A stretch of 64,000 nucleotides of DNA from positions 770,920-834,919 of the forward strand of contig CAJXKC010000002.1 in assembly GCA_913055685.1 (NCBI GenBank). Direction: 5' to 3'. Position numbers and translations under genes: made by a program. This document shows positions 60,093 to 64,000 of this stretch, in pieces; within the stretch, counting starts at the first letter, position 1; the number at the start of each line of letters is the position of its first letter. The notes beneath the pieces are model-generated. The model worked only from the letters and a program-made list of their open reading frames with translations, searched no databases and was not told the DNA's origin. Source of the stretch: an uncultured Flavobacteriales bacterium. Lineage in GTDB: Bacteria > Bacteroidota > Bacteroidia > Flavobacteriales > Schleiferiaceae.

Positions 60093-61200
60093 CTTCGGCC
60101 GGACTTAGGTTAGGAAGTTCAATTGAAAATTCCGCACCTTTATTTGGAGATGACTCCACATCAATCTTGCCGCCCATCTTTGCCAAAGCTTCTTTTACGA
60201 TGTATAATCCTAAGCCAGATCCTGCTAGATCTTCTTTACCGCGGAAAAACATCTTAAAAATTTGTTCGATGTGATCTTGAAGAATTCCTATCCCGTGATC
60301 CTGAACAGTGATGGAGGCCTTTTCTTCGTCTATGCTAAAGCTAAGTTCAATAACCGCCATTTCCTGGTCCGGCTTTTTAAATTTAATCGCATTGGCTACC
60401 AAATGGCTTAAGACCACTCTTAAACGGAAATAATCGCCGTAAAAACTCGCCTTTTGATCAACTTTGCTATTTAAACGGAAAGCATTTTCTGTTTCACCTG
60501 AATGCAGATGGTTCTTGACATCTTCTACCAGATGATTGAAATCAATTTTGCTTATGTCCTCCCCTGCCTTACTGTTCTTGTAATAATCGATAATATTATT
60601 GACCAGCATGTCTAACTTGTGAACCGAGTCATCCACTTTCTCAAAAAGCTCTTGTGCAACCTGGTCTTTCACTTCGAGTTTAGATACTTTCACCAAGCCT
60701 AAAACACTTGCAATTGGCGAGCGCAGATCATGAGACACACTGTATACAAAACGGTTTAGCTCATTATTCGTCTTCTCTAAATCGGCTACCTTTTCTTTTA
60801 ATTGTAAACGCGTATGGTAAAGATCAAAGGCATTCTCAATAGCCACTTTTATCTCCGCCTCACTCCACGGTTTGGTGATGTATCGATAAACATGACCTTT
60901 GTTAATAGCGTCTATGATATCATTAACATCAGTAAATCCAGTAATTAAGATCCTAACTGGATCCGGAAAAACTTGTCGCACCGCATTAAAGAACTCAACT
61001 CCCGTTGTCACTGGCATTCTCTGGTCAGAGAAAATAACATGCGGTTTGTGCGCTTTGATAATACTAAAAGCGTCCTCGGTATTTCCTGCGGTAAAGACTT
61101 GATAATCTCTTCGGAAAGCCGCCTTAAAAGAGCGAAGGTTGTTCTTCTCGTCATCGAGATATAGAACCTTTATATTTTTTGGAGCGTTTCTTGGCGTCAT
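60085..61200 (-). CDS. Receiver-histidine kinase hybrid
   Basis: 371 residues: an N-terminal receiver (V-L-Y-L-D-D-E-K-N-N...V-I-F-S-D-Q-R-M-P, about 9-130), a coiled-coil linker, then HisKA with S-V-S-H-D-L-R-S-P-I-A-S-V (about 158-170) and a HATPase_c domain with N-A-I-K-F-K and D-H-G-I-G-I-L, G-S-G-L-G-L-Y-I-V. Order receiver first, kinase second is typical of soluble, phosphorelay-fed kinases. No membrane segment. It overlaps the upstream 7TM-DISM kinase by four bases, so the two probably work in sequence. Confidence 0.93.
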   Translation of the reverse strand: MTPRNAPKNIKVLYLDDEKNNLRSFKAAFRRDYQVFTAGNTEDAFSIIKAHKPHVIFSDQRMPVTTGVEFFNAVRQVFPDPVRILITGFTDVNDIIDAINKGHVYRYITKPWSEAEIKVAIENAFDLYHTRLQLKEKVADLEKTNNELNRFVYSVSHDLRSPIASVLGLVKVSKLEVKDQVAQELFEKVDDSVHKLDMLVNNIIDYYKNSKAGEDISKIDFNHLVEDVKNHLHSGETENAFRLNSKVDQKASFYGDYFRLRVVLSHLVANAIKFKKPDQEMAVIELSFSIDEEKASITVQDHGIGILQDHIEQIFKMFFRGKEDLAGSGLGLYIVKEALAKMGGKIDVESSPNKGAEFSIELPNLSPAEDE

Positions 61201-63290
61201 GCGAATTCACTTGGTTGGCGCATGGGTAAAAATAAAATAAATTCTGTCCCTTTTCCAGCTTCAGAATTAAGTTCTATTCGCCCACCGTGTTTCTCAATAA
61301 TTTTAAATACGATACTCATACCGAGCCCCGTGCCTTCACCCACCTCCTTTGTAGTGAAGAAAGGTTCATATAACTTTTTCTTAGTTTCCTCATCCATACC
61401 AATACCATTATCAATGAGATGGACTGCCACAAACTCTTCATCCACTAACCTTGTTTTTAAGGTTAAAGTCGGTTTTTCCCCCTCTTCATAATGCTTGGCA
61501 TTAACGGCATAAATACTATTATTTAGAATGTTCATAAATGCCTGATTTAATTTCCCAGGGAAACATTCTATATCGCGTAAATTAGGATCGAACTCTTTCT
61601 TAATCTCGATTAAGTCTTTGGTTTTATTACGAAGGAGTATCATAGTACTTTCCAAACCTTCGTTTAAGTTGGCCAGCTTCACTACATCCTCATCTAAGCG
61701 AGAGAAGTTCCGCAGACCTAACACGATCTCGGAAGTACGAATCGCACCATCGGAAATCCCTGAAACTAAAGACTCTATCTCTTCCTTTAGGAAGTCATAA
61801 TCAAATTCTTCCAAGGCTGCTTTGGCTTGCTTAATATCATCAGCACTAGCTTCTTCTGGTAAATTCTCCAGGCGTTCAATAATTTCATAAACCTCTGATA
61901 GATCAAGTTTCAAGGGCTTAATATTAGAAGTGATGAAATTAATGGGGTTATTTATTTCATGGGCAATACCTGCAGTTAGCTGACCCAAAGAAGCCATTTT
62001 CTCGGCATCTACCAGTTGGGTTTGGGTTTCTTTAAGGTTGTCCAGTGTAACCTGTAATTCCTCATTAGCCTCCTGCAACTCCATGGTCCGGGCCTCTACC
62101 CTTTTCTCCAGTTCAACGTTTTGCTCCTTTATGATACGCTCATTTTCACGAGCCATCTCCAGCGCTCGGGCTTGGGAATATTCCTTTTCTCTCCTCAATT
62201 GATTGATACGGTCGGCAAGTGCGACAGATAGGAGAACGACCTCAATACTCGATCCGAACAGCATAGAACGACGGAACAGTGGGTTATAAGGAATAATATC
62301 GAAATCCTTGAGAGCAAAAATTACCACGCTTACTAAGAATACCGACCATGCTATTAAGAAGAAATTAGCCGGTTTATAGCCACCCTGGGCTAGTTTGACT
62401 GCTGCAATGATAGCAATGATAGAACCTGAAAGTGCTACCATATTAACCATTTTGTAGGCGAATGCCTCATAGCCCGAAAACAAGATAGTAATACCTATAA
62501 TATCGAGAACCACAATACCATAAAGCAAAGTCCGAAATAAAGGTGCCTTAGTTCTTAACCTTAAAAAATTGCTGATGAAGAAAATCGATGCAATCCCCAC
62601 TAAGGCTCCAGAGAGTACCGTAAATACTTTATTAAAATAGGGCCATGATCGGAACAAAAAGCGATCGGTGTAGCCGAAAAGTGCCGCCTGCGCTAAACCA
62701 AGGGTTAGCAGATAAAGGATATAAAATAAATAGCTTCGGTCTCTGGTGAGGAAGTAAATTACCAAGTTATAGAGGAACATCACGATGATGATACCCAAAT
62801 ACAAGCCAAAGAAAAAGTCGTTATTACTTAGGGTTCCGTTGAGTTTATCCTTCTCCAAAACCTGAAAAGGCAGCACCACTGGTTTATTGCTGGATATTTC
62901 AAAATAATACTCCCTAACATCTGGGTCAAGCTGGAAAACAAAGTCACTAGCCTCATACTTCCGCTTATCAAACTCAAAAGCCTGACCAGTTTCTTGTTGC
63001 AGACTAATCCCATTACCATTATCGTAATACAGGCGGATGGTATCTAATAAGGCATAGGAGAGAAAAAGAACTTTATCATCTACGCTTGAATACTCCGATA
63101 GATCTATTCTAAGGAAAACTCTAGAGCCATTATCAAAGTTAGCTACGCCACTAGGAACTGTTTCATACGGTAGATAAGCGATCTTATCGGTAGTGATGTT
63201 TTCTGGGCCTATTTCATGAGTTGCTAATTGCATTTGAGCAAAAGCGAACTGGGCGGCAAGCAGAAAAAGGAATAGGAAAATCCTTTTCAT
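61197..63290 (-). CDS. 7TM-DISM sensor histidine kinase
   Basis: Membrane sensor kinase of 697 residues. Signal peptide (MKRIFLFLFLLAAQFAFAQM), a periplasmic DISMED2-type domain (about 25-165), seven membrane helices (about 180-380), a long coiled coil (A-R-A-L-E-M-A-R-E-N-E-R-I...), then a HisKA with M-A-S-L-G-Q-L-T-A-G-I-A-H-E-I-N-N-P and a HATPase with D-N-G-I-G-M-D and G-E-G-T-G-L-G-M-S-I. DISMED2 domains are thought to bind carbohydrates in other bacteria. It is nine bases downstream of a GNAT-like gene and upstream of two signalling genes, so all four appear in one operon. Signal unknown. Confidence 0.92.
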   Translation of the reverse strand: MKRIFLFLFLLAAQFAFAQMQLATHEIGPENITTDKIAYLPYETVPSGVANFDNGSRVFLRIDLSEYSSVDDKVLFLSYALLDTIRLYYDNGNGISLQQETGQAFEFDKRKYEASDFVFQLDPDVREYYFEISSNKPVVLPFQVLEKDKLNGTLSNNDFFFGLYLGIIIVMFLYNLVIYFLTRDRSYLFYILYLLTLGLAQAALFGYTDRFLFRSWPYFNKVFTVLSGALVGIASIFFISNFLRLRTKAPLFRTLLYGIVVLDIIGITILFSGYEAFAYKMVNMVALSGSIIAIIAAVKLAQGGYKPANFFLIAWSVFLVSVVIFALKDFDIIPYNPLFRRSMLFGSSIEVVLLSVALADRINQLRREKEYSQARALEMARENERIIKEQNVELEKRVEARTMELQEANEELQVTLDNLKETQTQLVDAEKMASLGQLTAGIAHEINNPINFITSNIKPLKLDLSEVYEIIERLENLPEEASADDIKQAKAALEEFDYDFLKEEIESLVSGISDGAIRTSEIVLGLRNFSRLDEDVVKLANLNEGLESTMILLRNKTKDLIEIKKEFDPNLRDIECFPGKLNQAFMNILNNSIYAVNAKHYEEGEKPTLTLKTRLVDEEFVAVHLIDNGIGMDEETKKKLYEPFFTTKEVGEGTGLGMSIVFKIIEKHGGRIELNSEAGKGTEFILFLPMRQPSEFA

Positions 63291-63299
63291 CTAATTAAA

Positions 63300-63932
63300 T
63301 CAAATTTCAAGTTTGTATTGAACCGGTACCTGTCTATTTCTTAGGATTTCTTCAAAAAATTGATTTGGATCCTTACGCAGGGATCCTACACGGTCCATTT
63401 CAAGTTCTGATGCACCCTCTAGACTATCAGTATCTCCCAACAGCATTGCGGTAGCGAGAAGGTCTAATTTTGGATAATAAAAAGTACCCTCATTACCTAC
63501 CTCTTTTAAAGTCTTATAACCAAAACTTTCGGCCGTAGCTACTGTGTAAGGTGCACATAGGGCGAAAAGTGACTTCACTTCTATTTGGGTAGTAATCGCT
63601 ACTGCAGCCCGCGTTAAAAAAAGCGAACCGAATCCCATTCCAGCTACCTTCCGAGAATTCCAAAGACCACATATCTCTCCTGTTCCATGCTCCGCTTCCC
63701 GGGCAATAAAATCGTGAATTTTCTCATCCATGTAACCGGTTGCGTCTGCAATGGGCAGCTTGGTATTTCCATAACTGGTATCTACCCTTGCACCTCCCAG
63801 TACCTCCTTGGTATCGGGGTCTTCTACTACCAGCACATAGGTGCCGGGGTTTTCCATCCAGGTTGCTTTACTAGAAGTTACTTTATTCACCCCAATGCTG
63901 CTCAGAATGGCACCGTGACCCTGCAAGGTCAC
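63300..63932 (-). CDS. GNAT/acyltransferase-like protein, N-terminus uncertain
   Basis: A 210-residue protein. Core pieces are V-L-V-V-E-D...V-L-G-G-A-R-V-D, a L-P-I-A-D-A-T-G stretch, then T-G-E-I-C-G-L-W-N-S-R-K-V-A-G-M-G-F-G-S-L-F-L-T-R, and F-G-Y-K-T-L-K-E-V-G-N-E-G-T-F-Y-Y-P-K-L-D. This order resembles GNAT-type acyl transferases of the N-acyl-amino-acid or autoinducer-synthase kind, but I am not sure. The frame opens at GTG 63932 after an in-frame TAA (63939-63941). A Met-initiated reading frame starting at 63958 (MSVPVFKAL) ends at 63929, so the true N-terminus may have suffered a frameshift. First gene of the signalling operon. Confidence 0.6.
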   Translation of the reverse strand: MTLQGHGAILSSIGVNKVTSSKATWMENPGTYVLVVEDPDTKEVLGGARVDTSYGNTKLPIADATGYMDEKIHDFIAREAEHGTGEICGLWNSRKVAGMGFGSLFLTRAAVAITTQIEVKSLFALCAPYTVATAESFGYKTLKEVGNEGTFYYPKLDLLATAMLLGDTDSLEGASELEMDRVGSLRKDPNQFFEEILRNRQVPVQYKLEI

Positions 63933-64000
63933 AAAGCTTTAAAAACAGGCACTGACATTCGCCTAGGGATTGATTTAACTCACTGTAAATCAGTTCAAAA

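Overview
The window is chromosomal DNA of a member of Bacteroidota, most likely a marine flavobacterium (Flavobacteriales). Supporting signs are two proteins with the gliding/type IX secretion C-terminal domain, a PorP/SprF-type outer membrane protein, a DUF4249 protein, recurrent TAnnTTTG promoter elements just upstream of genes, few Shine-Dalgarno sequences, and flavobacterial gene orders (ftsK-lolA-lptF-ribBA and purH-mreBCD-mrdA-rodA). The family-level placement (Cryomorphaceae-like) is only a guess. I saw no tRNA, rRNA, CRISPR array, insertion sequence or prophage. Coding density is very high, and no stretch longer than about 200 bases lacks a gene.

Layout. 1-774 is the tail of a DUF4249 protein. 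849-8903 (+) is an operon: ftsK, lolA, lptF-type permease, two glycosyltransferases and ribBA with a zinc-less cyclohydrolase II half. 15857-8904 (-) is a housekeeping operon: M3 peptidase, rsmA, mgtE, a beta-barrel protein, a D-2-hydroxyacid dehydrogenase, a GNAT protein and a CDF metal exporter. 15954-16523 (+) is a DinB-like protein facing a bidirectional terminator. 21055-16570 (-) is a large CHU_C adhesin-like protein followed by a PorP/SprF-SPOR fusion. 21203-23300 holds dgkA, a GAF protein and a MacB-like permease. 23391-30374 (+) is purH plus the complete rod-shape (elongasome) set. 31216-30431 (-) is an ECF sigma factor followed by an unannotated 48-residue protein and a terminator. 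31417-38838 holds uvrA, a YopX-like orphan, DUF389, an ArsC-like protein, trmH and fhs. 41576-39516 (-) is an uncharacterised four-gene unit with a DUF6745 protein. 41668-43895 (+) is a mevalonate-pathway pair (HMG-CoA reductase, GHMP kinase). 43937-49839 holds a second CHU_C protein, crcB, a PAP2 phosphatase, obgE, adk and manC.

The most interesting region is 57988-49860 (-), which reads as a light-response island. A MerR/B12-binding regulator with the CarH photoreceptor signature is followed by an ECF sigma factor, crtI, crtB, idi, a eukaryotic-type 6-pyruvoyl-tetrahydropterin synthase, folE, an SDR lacking the usual catalytic Tyr, a flavin-binding split-barrel protein and a photolyase. Carotenoid synthesis, pterin synthesis and DNA photorepair appear to be wired into one transcription unit. 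The mevalonate genes at 41.7-43.9 kb and idi would feed its isoprenoid branch.

The right end (63932-59694, -) is a signalling operon: a GNAT-like protein, a 7TM-DISM histidine kinase, a receiver-histidine kinase and a lone receiver. prfC lies between the two regions on the other strand.
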